From: JBNJEA01 sp051745395
GTDB lineage: Bacteria; Desulfobacterota; Desulfobacteria; Desulfobacterales; Desulfosalsimonadaceae
Direction: 5' to 3'
Length of the DNA: 33,330 nt
Assembly (NCBI GenBank): GCA_051745395.1
Contig: JBNJEA010000017.1
Span: forward strand, 1-33,330
In this document: positions 8,138 through 15,562 of the stretch, piece after piece
How the letters are laid out: the number at the start of each line of letters is the position of its first letter
How positions within the stretch are numbered: the stretch's first letter is position 1
Translations under genes and position numbers: made by a program
The notes under the pieces: model-generated
The model's input: only the letters and a program-made list of their open reading frames with translations
Databases searched by the model: none
What the model was told of the DNA's origin: nothing

Positions 8138-8341
8138 ATGAATATTGACAAACTCGTTTTTCGGTTCGCCGGCATATTGATCCTGTTGAGCCTGCTGCTG
8201 GCCTGGGTGCATAGCCCCTATTGGTTGGCGTTGACCGCATTTATCGGAATCAACATGGCACAGGCCTCGTTTTCGGGTTTCTGTCCCATGGCCAAACTGT
8301 TAAAGGCCGTGGGGATCAAGCCGGGCAAAGCCTTCGAGTAG
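8138..8341 (+). CDS. Small DUF2892-family inner-membrane protein
   Basis: A 67-residue protein with two predicted hydrophobic segments (about residues 10-25 and 28-45). It is followed by the family's characteristic GFCPMAKLLKAVGIKPG ending, which holds a single conserved cysteine. AAGGGAGGT at 8127-8135 precedes the ATG closely. The spacing of 12 nt after copA indicates one operon. DUF2892 proteins (YgaP membrane-domain-like) often sit beside copper or sulfur-stress genes, but no biochemical activity is assigned. A role supporting metal or thiol handling at the membrane is inference from context only. Confidence 0.85.
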   Translation: MNIDKLVFRFAGILILLSLLLAWVHSPYWLALTAFIGINMAQASFSGFCPMAKLLKAVGIKPGKAFE

Positions 8342-8417
8342 CCGGCTGGCGGCGACGCTGCCCGAATGCAGTCGAATAACTGTTGCCATGGTGGCGGATT
8401 TGATGTAGGCACCGGGG

Positions 8418-9227
8418 ATGGATCAGAGCACGCCTTCGGCAATCCCGACAAATCTGGGGCAGCGGCTGGAAGCCTTGTATGCGAGCTACAATCAGCGGTG
8501 CTATGTCTCGCCGGATCCCCTGGAGGTGCTCTATCATTACCCCGATATCCGGGATCGTGAGATCATGGCCTTTATTGCCGCTGCGCTGGCCTATGGCAAC
8601 GTGGGGCAGATACTAAACAGTATCGGCCGGGTGCGCGCCATTATGGGAGCGGCGCCGCTGGACTATGTGGTTTACGGCAAGCCTTCGGATTTTACCGTTG
8701 ATTTTACGGGTTTCAAACACCGTTTCGCTGCGGGCGGGCATATGGCGGCCATGCTGGTGGGGCTGAAATGCCTGATCACGGAGCACGGATCGCTTCAAAA
8801 CGCTTTTGCCGCTTCTTTTTCCGCATCTGATTCCACGTGCCTGCCGGCGCTCGACGCATTTGTAACAAAATTGCGTAACGCCTGCGCCCAGCCGGATCCG
8901 GGACACCTGATCGCTTTGCCCCGCAAGGGCAGTGCCTGCAAGCGCCTGCTGTTGTTTCTGCGCTGGATGGTGCGCAATGATGCCGTCGACCCGGGGGGCT
9001 GGGAAAAATGCCCGGCAGAAAAACTCGTCGTGCCGCTCGATACCCACATGTTTCGCGTATGCCGGACACTTAACCTGACCCGGCGAAAACAGCCCAATAT
9101 GAAAACGGCCCTTGAAATTACGACCGGCTTTGCCCGCATTATGCCCGCCGATCCGGTTCGGTACGATTTTGTGCTGACCCGTCAGGGTATCCGTCGGGAT
9201 CAGCGCTTTGCTATAGACCGAAATTGA
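8418..9227 (+). CDS. TIGR02757 / DUF2400 family conserved protein
   Basis: A 269-residue soluble protein with the conserved family blocks DPLEVLYHYPDIRDREIMAFIAAALAYGNV near residue 32, RLLLFLRWMVR near residue 177, and PLDTHMFRVCRTLNL near residue 209. The C-terminus DPVRYDFVLTRQGI also fits. The PLDTH block and helical arrangement recall helix-hairpin-helix DNA glycosylases, and the family is distantly related to that superfamily, but a catalytic function has not been shown. The start at 8418 has only a poor GGGG upstream. It is 76 nt after the DUF2892 gene and may be read through from copA. Confidence 0.85.
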   Translation: MDQSTPSAIPTNLGQRLEALYASYNQRCYVSPDPLEVLYHYPDIRDREIMAFIAAALAYGNVGQILNSIGRVRAIMGAAPLDYVVYGKPSDFTVDFTGFKHRFAAGGHMAAMLVGLKCLITEHGSLQNAFAASFSASDSTCLPALDAFVTKLRNACAQPDPGHLIALPRKGSACKRLLLFLRWMVRNDAVDPGGWEKCPAEKLVVPLDTHMFRVCRTLNLTRRKQPNMKTALEITTGFARIMPADPVRYDFVLTRQGIRRDQRFAIDRN

Positions 9228-9404
9228 GCGATTTCCGATTTTGAAGCAGCTACCGCGTCCGATGCAGCCTTGCATTTGGTCCTGCGTTAAATGACAAGAG
9301 ATGAGGCGCATCGAAGATTTCGAGCATCGGTGACGAAGATAATAAACTTTTTTCAACGCCATCAATGTTTAGTTGGTAGTTTCAACAGCAAGGAAGGAGG
9401 GATT

Positions 9405-9713
9405 TTGGCCGAACTCAAAGCCAGCCAGCGCAAGTATTTAAGAGCGAAGGCCCATGCCATGAAACCCGCGGTCTACCTGGGGCAAAAGGGCCTGTCGCCC
9501 TCGGTGTTCGACGCCATTGACGGCGCCCTGGACGCCCACGAGCTCATTAAGCTCAAGTTTGTCGATTTCAAGGAAAAGCATGAGAAAACCGCACTGGCCG
9601 AGGCCATAGAAGAGGAGTTGAATACGGAAATGGTGGGAATGATCGGCCATGTCGCCATTTTTTATCGCCGGCACAAAGATCCGGAAAAACGCAGGATCGA
9701 TTTGCCGCAATAA
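9405..9713 (+). CDS. yhbY: YhbY/CRS1-type RNA-binding ribosome assembly protein
   Basis: A 102-residue single CRM (CRS1-YhbY) domain protein that associates with pre-50S particles in relatives. The motif YLGQKGLSPSVFDAI contains the GxxG-type RNA-binding loop, and LKASQRKYLRAKAHAMKP is the usual N-terminus. The start is a TTG at 9405, chosen because AAGGAGGG ends four bases before it and because the protein then has the normal family length. The longer in-frame ORF from 9291 adds 38 residues with no family similarity. No clear intrinsic terminator follows before tRNA-Ala. Confidence 0.92.
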   Translation: MAELKASQRKYLRAKAHAMKPAVYLGQKGLSPSVFDAIDGALDAHELIKLKFVDFKEKHEKTALAEAIEEELNTEMVGMIGHVAIFYRRHKDPEKRRIDLPQ

Positions 9714-9793
9714 ACCCCGCCCCGGATCCAAATAAAGCCTTAATATAGCCTGAATCAAGCGAAAGAGACGAAAGGCAGGTCCTGATTTTTTAT

Positions 9794-9822
9794 TTGACTG
9801 CAAGCGTTCTTTTTGTTATTCA
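9794..9822 (+). promoter_or_regulatory. Candidate sigma-70 promoter for tRNA-Ala
   Basis: TTGACT (9794-9799), a 17-nt spacer, TATTCA (9817-9822). It lies 22 nt before the mature tRNA start. The -35 is five of six and the -10 three of six. Confidence 0.4.
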
Positions 9823-9843
9823 AATAAGGATTATTAATCGCGT

Positions 9844-9919
9844 GGGGATGTAGCTCAGCCGGGAGAGCGCAGCGTTCGCAACGCTGAGGTCAGGGGTTCG
9901 ATCCCCCTCATCTCCACCA
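9844..9919 (+). tRNA. tRNA-Ala (anticodon CGC)
   Basis: A full 76-nt cloverleaf can be folded by eye. The acceptor arms are GGGGATG (9844-9850) and CATCTCC. The anticodon stem CAGCG/CGCTG encloses loop TTCGCAA, giving anticodon CGC (9877-9879), which reads GCG. The T arm has GTTCGATC. The acceptor contains the G3-U70 wobble pair, the identity element of alanine tRNAs. The 3' CCA is encoded (9917-9919). Confidence 0.96.
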
Positions 9920-9970
9920 ATTTCAGTTATCCGCCTATGCCCGTCCGATCCATATCTTTTTATACTGTGA

Positions 9971-9995
9971 AAATCCGCGCCCCGGCGGATTTATT
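9971..9995 (+). terminator. Probable terminator after tRNA-Ala
   Basis: A perfect 8-bp stem AAATCCGC (9971-9978) / GCGGATTT (9985-9992) with loop GCCCCG, flanked by As on the left and TTTATTAA on the right. The T tract is short and interrupted, so strength is uncertain. Confidence 0.5.
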
Positions 9996-10042
9996 AAGTG
10001 CCGACTATCGATCTTATCACCTTTACCCTTTTTTACACGGCA

Positions 10043-10072
10043 TTGACAAACCACAATACCCCGGGCCATAAG
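10043..10072 (+). promoter_or_regulatory. Candidate sigma-70 promoter for hisBA
   Basis: A perfect TTGACA (10043-10048), then an 18-nt spacer and CATAAG (10067-10072, four of six). It is 46 nt before the hisB start codon. Confidence 0.45.
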
Positions 10073-10118
10073 CAGCCCGCCCGGCAGTTTGCCGACCACA
10101 AACCAGGGGGTGTCACTT

Positions 10119-10706
10119 ATGGCGCGTATCGCCGAGCTTGAACGCAGAACCACAGAAACCCAGATTGCCGCACAAATCAATCTGGACGGCAGCGGGGCGC
10201 ATGAAATTTCAACGGGGATCGGCTTTTTCGATCACATGCTGACCCTTTTTGCAGTCCACGGCTTTTTTGACCTTCAGGTCAAGGCAGCCGGCGATATCGA
10301 GGTGGACTATCACCATACCGTCGAGGATGTGGGCCTTGTGCTGGGCAGTATACTGGCCTCGGCCATCGGCGATAAAAAGGGCGTTGTCCGCTACGGCTAC
10401 GCCGTCACGCCCATGGACGATGCATTGAGTTCGGTGGCCGTGGATTTTTGCGGCCGGCCGTATCTGGTCTACGAGCTGCCCGACACCATTGAAACAGCCG
10501 GCGGTTTTACCGTTTTCCTGGCCCGGGAGTTTTTCCGGGCCGTGGCCAACGCGGCGGGCTTGAATCTGCATATCCATGTCAAATACGGCCAAAACGATCA
10601 CCATGTCACCGAATCGGTGTTTAAGTCGTTTGGCCGGGCCCTGGACCAGGCCATTGCATTGGATCAGCGAATCGCCGGTGTGGCGTCTTCCAAGGGAAAA
10701 CTGTAG
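10119..10706 (+). CDS. hisB: Imidazoleglycerol-phosphate dehydratase HisB
   Basis: Catalyses the manganese-dependent dehydration of imidazoleglycerol phosphate to imidazoleacetol phosphate in histidine synthesis. The 195 residues match the length of monofunctional HisB. Metal-binding histidine motifs are all present: FFDHMLTLFAVHG near residue 35, YHHTVEDVG near residue 62, and NDHHVTESVFKSFGRAL near residue 159. The ATG at 10119 has AGGGGG eight bases upstream; an upstream ATG-like start at 10089 precedes this site and adds nonconserved residues. There is no fused phosphatase domain. It is followed 28 nt later by hisA, with no hisH or hisF in the window, so the histidine pathway is scattered. 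Confidence 0.97.
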   Translation: MARIAELERRTTETQIAAQINLDGSGAHEISTGIGFFDHMLTLFAVHGFFDLQVKAAGDIEVDYHHTVEDVGLVLGSILASAIGDKKGVVRYGYAVTPMDDALSSVAVDFCGRPYLVYELPDTIETAGGFTVFLAREFFRAVANAAGLNLHIHVKYGQNDHHVTESVFKSFGRALDQAIALDQRIAGVASSKGKL

Positions 10707-10734
10707 CCGTGGCCGGCCATAATCGGAGCAGATC

Positions 10735-11481
10735 ATGATTGTTATTCCCGCAATTGATATCAAGGCAGGCCGCTGCGTCCGGCTTTTGCAGGGCCGGATG
10801 GATGCGGAAACGGTTTTTTCAGATGATCCCGCGGCCATGGCCGAGCGATGGGAAAGCCGCGGCGCCGGATTGATCCATGTGGTGGATTTGGACGGCGCCA
10901 TTGAAAAACAGCCGCGCAACCTGGCGGCCATCCGCAATATCGTCGACCGGGTCCGGATTCCCGTGCAGGTCGGCGGCGGCATCCGGGACATGGACACCAT
11001 CGGGATGTATCTGGAGCACGGGGTATCCCGGGTGGTCATCGGCAGCGAGGCGGTCAATAACCCCGAACTCGTTGAAGCCGCCTGCCGGAAGTGGTCCGAA
11101 CGCATCGTGGTGGGCATTGATGCCCGCAACGGGTGGGTGGCCATTGAGGGCTGGACGAAAACCACGACCGTTTCGGCCGTGGCACTGGGCAAGCAGTTCG
11201 AAAGCAGCGGGGTTGCGGCCATCAACTTCACCGACATCGAGCGCGACGGCATGCGCAGCGGCCCAAATATCGAGGCGATCCGGGAGTTTGCCCGCTCCAT
11301 CAATACGCCGGTGGTCGCCTCCGGCGGCGTATCGGCCATTGAAGACATTCATCGCCTGGCGCCATTGGAAACAGATGGCGTTGTCGGTGTGATCACCGGC
11401 CGCGCCTTATACGACGGGAGCCTGGATTTAAGGCAGGCCGTTTCCTATCTGCAGGGCCGCGAATCTTTCCGCACCGGTTGA
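10735..11481 (+). CDS. hisA: ProFAR isomerase HisA
   Basis: The TIM-barrel isomerase that opens the ribose ring of ProFAR to PRFAR in histidine biosynthesis. The 248 residues begin with MIVIPAIDIKAGRCVRL, where Asp8 is the first catalytic aspartate. VGGGIRDMDTI is the first phosphate-binding half, GIDARNG near residue 128 carries the second catalytic aspartate, and ASGGVSAIEDI with VITGRALYDG closes the second phosphate site. The two half-barrel repeats are recognisable. It is cotranscribed with hisB. Its stop codon overlaps a TTGACA that may serve as the -35 of the next transcription unit. Confidence 0.97.
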   Translation: MIVIPAIDIKAGRCVRLLQGRMDAETVFSDDPAAMAERWESRGAGLIHVVDLDGAIEKQPRNLAAIRNIVDRVRIPVQVGGGIRDMDTIGMYLEHGVSRVVIGSEAVNNPELVEAACRKWSERIVVGIDARNGWVAIEGWTKTTTVSAVALGKQFESSGVAAINFTDIERDGMRSGPNIEAIREFARSINTPVVASGGVSAIEDIHRLAPLETDGVVGVITGRALYDGSLDLRQAVSYLQGRESFRTG

Positions 11482-11506
11482 CAATGACCGGAACATGCAT
11501 TATCTT
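11478..11506 (+). promoter_or_regulatory. Candidate sigma-70 promoter for dnaG-rpoD
   Basis: TTGACA (11478-11483, overlapping the hisA stop), a 17-nt spacer and TATCTT (11501-11506). A second possibility, TTGGCA (11516-11521) with TATATC (11538-11543), lies just downstream. The macromolecular-synthesis operon needs a start in this 144-nt gap. Confidence 0.45.
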
Positions 11507-11517
11507 CGTTTGGTTTT

Positions 11518-11538
11518 GGCAAATTGCCTGTTTTTTTT
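11518..11538 (+). terminator. Weak terminator-like hairpin after hisA
   Basis: GGCA (11518-11521) / TGCC (11525-11528) with a 3-nt loop, then TG and eight Ts (11531-11538). The stem is very short, so this may be a partial terminator or only a T tract. Confidence 0.3.
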
Positions 11539-11561
11539 ATATCAATTTTTCTTTCTTCTAT

Positions 11562-11578
11562 TGCAACCGGAAGTTGCA
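11562..11578. repeat. Short inverted repeat in the dnaG leader
   Basis: TGCAAC-CGGAA-GTTGCA forms a 6-bp stem 48 nt before the dnaG start codon. A second imperfect palindrome (ATGAAATTTTCAT, 11586-11598) follows. Function unknown: operator or leader RNA structure. Confidence 0.3.
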
Positions 11579-11625
11579 CCCTGCCATGAAATTTTCATTG
11601 AGGCCCGTCGCCGGAGGTGAGCTGG

Positions 11626-13395
11626 TTGGCTTTCAATTTTGCTGAAGATAAGCTCGCAGAAATCCGCAATACCGCAGATATTGTCGATGTGATATCGGCG
11701 CGGGTGTTTTTGAAAAAGGCGGGAAAGGATTATGCCGGCCTTTGCCCGTTTCATGCAGAAAAAACACCTTCGTTTACCGTCAGCCCGGACAAGCAGATCT
11801 ATCACTGCTTTGGCTGCGGTGTCGGCGGGGACGTGTTTGATTTCATAATGGCCTACGAGGGCATTACCTTTCCGGAAGCCGCCCAGGCGCTGGCCCGGCA
11901 GTACGGCATTGAGCTGCCCTCCCGGCAGATGTCGCCGCAGGAGCAAAAACAGGCATCGGAAAGAGAGCAGTTGCTGGCGATCAACCGCAAGGTGCTCGAA
12001 TTTTACCGGGAAATGCTTTTAAAAAGCCGCGCCGGCCAGGCGGCACGGCAGTATCTCAAAGACCGGGGCACCGCCCGGGAAGTAATCGACCGTTTCGGGC
12101 TCGGCTTTGCCCCGGCGGGGTGGGACCATTTGATCCGGTTTCTCGGCAAGTCGGGTGTCGCCCTTCCGCTGGCGGAAAAAGCCGGCCTGATTGTGCCCAA
12201 AAAACAGCGGGGGTATTACGACCGGTTCCGCAACCGGATCATGTTTCCCATATTCGATGTCACCAACCAGGTGGTCGGATTCGGCGGCCGGGTGCTAGAC
12301 GATGCCAAGCCCAAGTATCTCAATTCCCCTGAAACGCCGGTCTACAACAAGCGGCGGACGCTCTACGGTCTCCATGCCGCCAAAAACAGTTGCCGGGACA
12401 AGCAAAGCGTTTTTATTGTCGAGGGCTATTTTGATCTGCTGGCACTGCACCAGTACGGCATCCCCAACTCCGTGGCCACCCTGGGCACGGCGCTGACCCA
12501 GTCGCATGTCCGGCGACTCAAGGGCTATGCCCGCAAGGCCTACCTCGTCTTTGACTCCGATGAAGCCGGCATCAAGGCCGCTGAGCGGACCATCGGGCTG
12601 TTTATGGATGAAGGGCTGGAAGCCGCCGTGGTGATGCTGCCGAAAGGTCACGACCCGGATTCCTATCTTTTCGAATTCGGGGCCGAGGCGTTTTTTGCGG
12701 CCGCAGAAGCCGCCTACGGCCTGTTTGATTTTCTCATTGAAAGCGCGGTGGCAAAGCACGGACTGAGCATGGAGGGCAAGGTCCGCATTATTTCGCAACT
12801 CGCAGAGCCGCTGGCCGAAATAAACGACAGCGTGGCCCGGTCGCTTTACCAGCAGCACCTGGCCGAACGCATCGGGGTGGAAGAGTCGGCCATTCTTGAA
12901 AAAATGCAGCAGACCCGGACAAAGACCCGGGCCAAGGATTCGAAAAAGCCGGCTTCCGGCGGCCGGAGCAACTCAGAAAACACTCGGCCCGTCGATCGCA
13001 TGGAAAGCCGGGTGATTGCCATGATGTTGCAGCATCCCGATATTTTGGACGAAATCAAAAAACAGCAGGTGCTCGATTTTTTTGAAGACCATCGGTTGAA
13101 ACAGATCGGCGAGCAGATTTTACAGGTTTACCCGAAGCCGGCAGAAACGGTTTCCGATCTGATGAATCATATAGATGACGACAGTCAGCGGCAGCTGATC
13201 GCATCGCTTGGCATCGAGGATGGCTGCTGGGCCGACCAGAGCTGCGCCATGCTGCTGTCTCAGTTTTTCAAAACCAAGGGCCGCCGGCAAAACGAACTGT
13301 TGAACCGGATCCGGGCCGCCGAGCAAAGCAATGACCAACAGCTGCTTATGCAATTGCTTGCCGAAAAGCAGAAACAGACGGCAAGTCGTTCTTAG
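11626..13395 (+). CDS. dnaG: DNA primase DnaG
   Basis: Synthesises the RNA primers for replication. The 589-residue protein has an N-terminal CHC2 zinc finger (Cys40, His43, Cys61, Cys64 in LCPFH and YHCFGCGVGGD). The DnaG catalytic core follows, with a TOPRIM domain whose acidic residues are Glu266 in VEGYFDLLALHQYG and Asp310/Asp312 in VFDSDEAG. The C-terminal helicase-binding domain runs from about residue 460. The start is taken as TTG 11626, giving MAFNFAEDKLAEIRN, because GGAGG sits eight bases upstream; the GTG at 11617 overlaps that Shine-Dalgarno sequence. It is followed 58 nt later by rpoD, the classic macromolecular-synthesis pairing without an adjacent rpsU. Confidence 0.97.
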   Translation: MAFNFAEDKLAEIRNTADIVDVISARVFLKKAGKDYAGLCPFHAEKTPSFTVSPDKQIYHCFGCGVGGDVFDFIMAYEGITFPEAAQALARQYGIELPSRQMSPQEQKQASEREQLLAINRKVLEFYREMLLKSRAGQAARQYLKDRGTAREVIDRFGLGFAPAGWDHLIRFLGKSGVALPLAEKAGLIVPKKQRGYYDRFRNRIMFPIFDVTNQVVGFGGRVLDDAKPKYLNSPETPVYNKRRTLYGLHAAKNSCRDKQSVFIVEGYFDLLALHQYGIPNSVATLGTALTQSHVRRLKGYARKAYLVFDSDEAGIKAAERTIGLFMDEGLEAAVVMLPKGHDPDSYLFEFGAEAFFAAAEAAYGLFDFLIESAVAKHGLSMEGKVRIISQLAEPLAEINDSVARSLYQQHLAERIGVEESAILEKMQQTRTKTRAKDSKKPASGGRSNSENTRPVDRMESRVIAMMLQHPDILDEIKKQQVLDFFEDHRLKQIGEQILQVYPKPAETVSDLMNHIDDDSQRQLIASLGIEDGCWADQSCAMLLSQFFKTKGRRQNELLNRIRAAEQSNDQQLLMQLLAEKQKQTASRS

Positions 13396-13453
13396 AAAAT
13401 ACAAGGATATTGATTTGGGTTTGATATAAATCATATCAGGAGGTTTTACATCT

Positions 13454-15241
13454 ATGGCAAAACGATCCGCAAGCAAAGGGGACGATAACCAGGCTCAGGA
13501 TCAGAATGTCCAGAAAGAAAAATTCAATGAATTGATTTCAAAGGGCAAAGAGCAGGGGTATCTGACCTATGAGCAGATCAGTGAGGTGCTGCCCGAGCAG
13601 ATGATGTCGCCCGAGCAGATCGATGAGACGCTCATGTGGTTCGATGATCTGGATATCGAGGTGGTGGAAAAGAAAAAGCAGAAGCTGTCGACTGACTCGA
13701 AAAAAGAAGACGGCGAGCAGGTTGCCGAATCCGAGGAAATCGATGAAAGCGCGGCATTCAAATCGGTCAATGATCCGGTGAAGATGTATTTGCGGGAAAT
13801 GGGCATGGTGACCCTGCTGTCGCGGGAAGGTGAAATCGAGATCGCCAAAAAGATCGAGGCCGGCGAGCAGGAAGTGTTAAAGGCCATGCTCGAAACCACC
13901 CTCGGCGTCGACAGCGTGATCAATCTCGGCGACCAGATCGCTGCCGGGACCCTGCGCCCCAAGCACGTGCTGCGCGATATTGATGAAGGCGACACCATCG
14001 TCGATGAATCCATCCAGATCGAGCAGTTTCTCGAAACCATCGATCAGATCAAAAAGATCGACGAGGAGACCCATCAGTTCCGCGATCGCCTGTTTTACGA
14101 ATCCATGCCCCCCGATGAACAGCGGCGGGTGACGCGCTCGATCCGGCGACGGAACCGTAAAATCTTTGAGATGTTTAAGGAATGGCGTCTGGAAAGCGAT
14201 GTCATCGAGGAGATCGAGCGCAAAATCGCCGAGCAGGTCGAGTGGTTTGAAACCACCAACAAGGTATTCTGCGAATGTGCTGCAGTATTCGATGCCCCGG
14301 TTTCCGAGGTACGGGATCGCCTGGATGATGAAACGAAATTTGTGGAATGGGCCTGCACCTGTGCCACCTATGATGATGCCGATGAACTGGCCAAAATCTA
14401 TGAGGATTTAAAGAAGTTAAACACGCAGATGGAAATCCGGGAGCGGGAAATCAAGGCCTCGGCCCGGAGCTTGAAGCGCATCATGGGCCGCATTGAAGAA
14501 GGCCACCAGAAGGCCAAAGACGCCAAGGGAGAGCTGGTGCAGGCCAATCTGCGGCTGGTGGTCTCCATCGCCAAGAAATACACCAACCGGGGCCTGCAGT
14601 TTCTGGATTTGATCCAGGAAGGCAACATCGGGCTGATGAAGGCGGTGGACAAGTTCGAATACCGGCGCGGGTATAAGTTTTCCACGTATGCCACATGGTG
14701 GATCCGCCAGGCCATTACCCGGGCAATTGCCGACCAGGCCCGCACGATCCGGATCCCGGTGCACATGATCGAAACCATCAACAAGTTAATCCGGACTTCG
14801 CGCTATCTGGTCCAGGAACTGGGTCGCGAGCCTTCGCCCGAGGAAATCGCCGAAAAAATGGAAGTGCCCATCGACAAGGTGCGCAAGGTGCTTCGCATCG
14901 CCCGGGAGCCGATTTCTCTGGAAACGCCCATCGGCGAAGAAGACGACAGCCACCTCGGCGATTTCATCGAGGACAAGACCTTTATGTCGCCCTCGGAGGC
15001 GGCGGTGAGCTTAAATTTGTCGGAGCAGACCCGAAAGGTGCTGACCACGCTGACGCCCCGGGAAGAAAAAGTGCTGCGGATGCGCTTTGGCATCGGCGAA
15101 AAATCCGACCATACCCTCGAGGAAGTCGGCAACGACTTTGAAGTCACCCGGGAGCGTATCCGTCAGATCGAGGCCAAGGCCCTGCGGAAACTTCGGCATC
15201 CCACCCGGAGCCGGAAGCTGAAAAACTTTATTGATACCTGA
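13454..15241 (+). CDS. rpoD: Primary sigma factor RpoD (sigma-70)
   Basis: Housekeeping sigma factor of 595 residues. Region 1.1 is present near the N-terminus (ISKGKEQGYLTYEQISEVLP). Region 1.2 starts at DPVKMYLREMG (about residue 108), followed by a nonconserved region of intermediate size. Region 2 contains the promoter-melting and -10-binding helix YKFSTYATWWIRQAITRAIADQ. Region 3 contains GREPSPEEIAEKM, and region 4 ends with the -35-binding helix VTRERIRQIEAKALRKLRHP. AGGAGG at 13438-13443 precedes the ATG by about 10 nt. A small hairpin (TGATAT-AAATC-ATATCA, 13422-13438) abuts that site and may influence translation. A 6-bp hairpin without T tract (15247-15263) follows the gene. Confidence 0.98.
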   Translation: MAKRSASKGDDNQAQDQNVQKEKFNELISKGKEQGYLTYEQISEVLPEQMMSPEQIDETLMWFDDLDIEVVEKKKQKLSTDSKKEDGEQVAESEEIDESAAFKSVNDPVKMYLREMGMVTLLSREGEIEIAKKIEAGEQEVLKAMLETTLGVDSVINLGDQIAAGTLRPKHVLRDIDEGDTIVDESIQIEQFLETIDQIKKIDEETHQFRDRLFYESMPPDEQRRVTRSIRRRNRKIFEMFKEWRLESDVIEEIERKIAEQVEWFETTNKVFCECAAVFDAPVSEVRDRLDDETKFVEWACTCATYDDADELAKIYEDLKKLNTQMEIREREIKASARSLKRIMGRIEEGHQKAKDAKGELVQANLRLVVSIAKKYTNRGLQFLDLIQEGNIGLMKAVDKFEYRRGYKFSTYATWWIRQAITRAIADQARTIRIPVHMIETINKLIRTSRYLVQELGREPSPEEIAEKMEVPIDKVRKVLRIAREPISLETPIGEEDDSHLGDFIEDKTFMSPSEAAVSLNLSEQTRKVLTTLTPREEKVLRMRFGIGEKSDHTLEEVGNDFEVTRERIRQIEAKALRKLRHPTRSRKLKNFIDT

Positions 15242-15287
15242 TCTGGCAACCGGTTTGCGGTTGGCCGCCACATCCGCAATATAGCGC

Positions 15288-15316
15288 TTGACAAACCACC
15301 GGTGAGCCGTTAGGAA
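15288..15316 (+). promoter_or_regulatory. Candidate sigma-70 promoter for tRNA-Met
   Basis: A perfect TTGACA (15288-15293), a 17-nt spacer and TAGGAA (15311-15316, three of six). It lies about 42 nt before the mature tRNA. Confidence 0.4.
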
Positions 15317-15357
15317 ACAACTTGTCTGCTGTTTTCGGCGGCGCACCACATATATTC

Positions 15358-15430
15358 GGGCCCATAGCTCAGTTGGCAGAGCCACCGGCTCATAACCGGT
15401 CGGTCCCAGGTTCGACCCCTGGTGGGCCCA
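15358..15430 (+). tRNA. tRNA-Met (anticodon CAT, elongator type; tRNA-Ile2 not excluded)
   Basis: A 73-nt cloverleaf: acceptor arms GGGCCCA (15358-15364) and TGGGCCC (15423-15429), discriminator A15430. The anticodon stem ACCGG/CCGGT encloses CTCATAA, giving anticodon CAT at 15391-15393. The first acceptor pair is G-C, and the anticodon stem does not have the three consecutive G-C pairs in the initiator arrangement, so it is not an initiator tRNA. CAT can also belong to a lysidine-modified tRNA-Ile. The next bases are TCA, so CCA is not encoded, unlike in tRNA-Ala. Confidence 0.92.
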
Positions 15431-15495
15431 TCATCATTGCCTGGCGACACAGATGTGGGGATATGGATCAGCCGAGGGAAAAGCGAGTGCAAAAG

Positions 15496-15525
15496 GGCGT
15501 GGATATTGATAGCCACGCCTTTTTT
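15496..15525 (+). terminator. Intrinsic terminator after tRNA-Met
   Basis: GGCGTGG (15496-15502) pairs with CCACGCC (15513-15519) and is followed by TTTTTT (15520-15525). Preceding As can extend the stem into the T tract. It ends the tRNA transcript before the NIF3 gene. Confidence 0.75.
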
Positions 15526-15562
15526 GTATGGCGGGACAAAAAAATGCGGGGATGAATGCCCT

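Noticed and set aside
9291..9404. N-terminal extension of yhbY
   Set aside because: The 38 extra residues are not YhbY-like, and a strong Shine-Dalgarno precedes the TTG at 9405.
9228..9404. Possible small RNA or regulatory element between the TIGR02757 gene and yhbY
   Set aside because: Only a 5-bp palindrome (TCGAA-GAT-TTCGA near 9316) is visible, with no convincing promoter or terminator.
10209..11348. A 379-codon minus-strand frame opposite hisB-hisA
   Set aside because: Antisense shadow of two well-conserved histidine genes, no motif or ribosome binding site.
15422..15562. N-terminal extension of the NIF3 gene
   Set aside because: It begins inside tRNA-Met and crosses a terminator; the family N-terminus starts at 15563.
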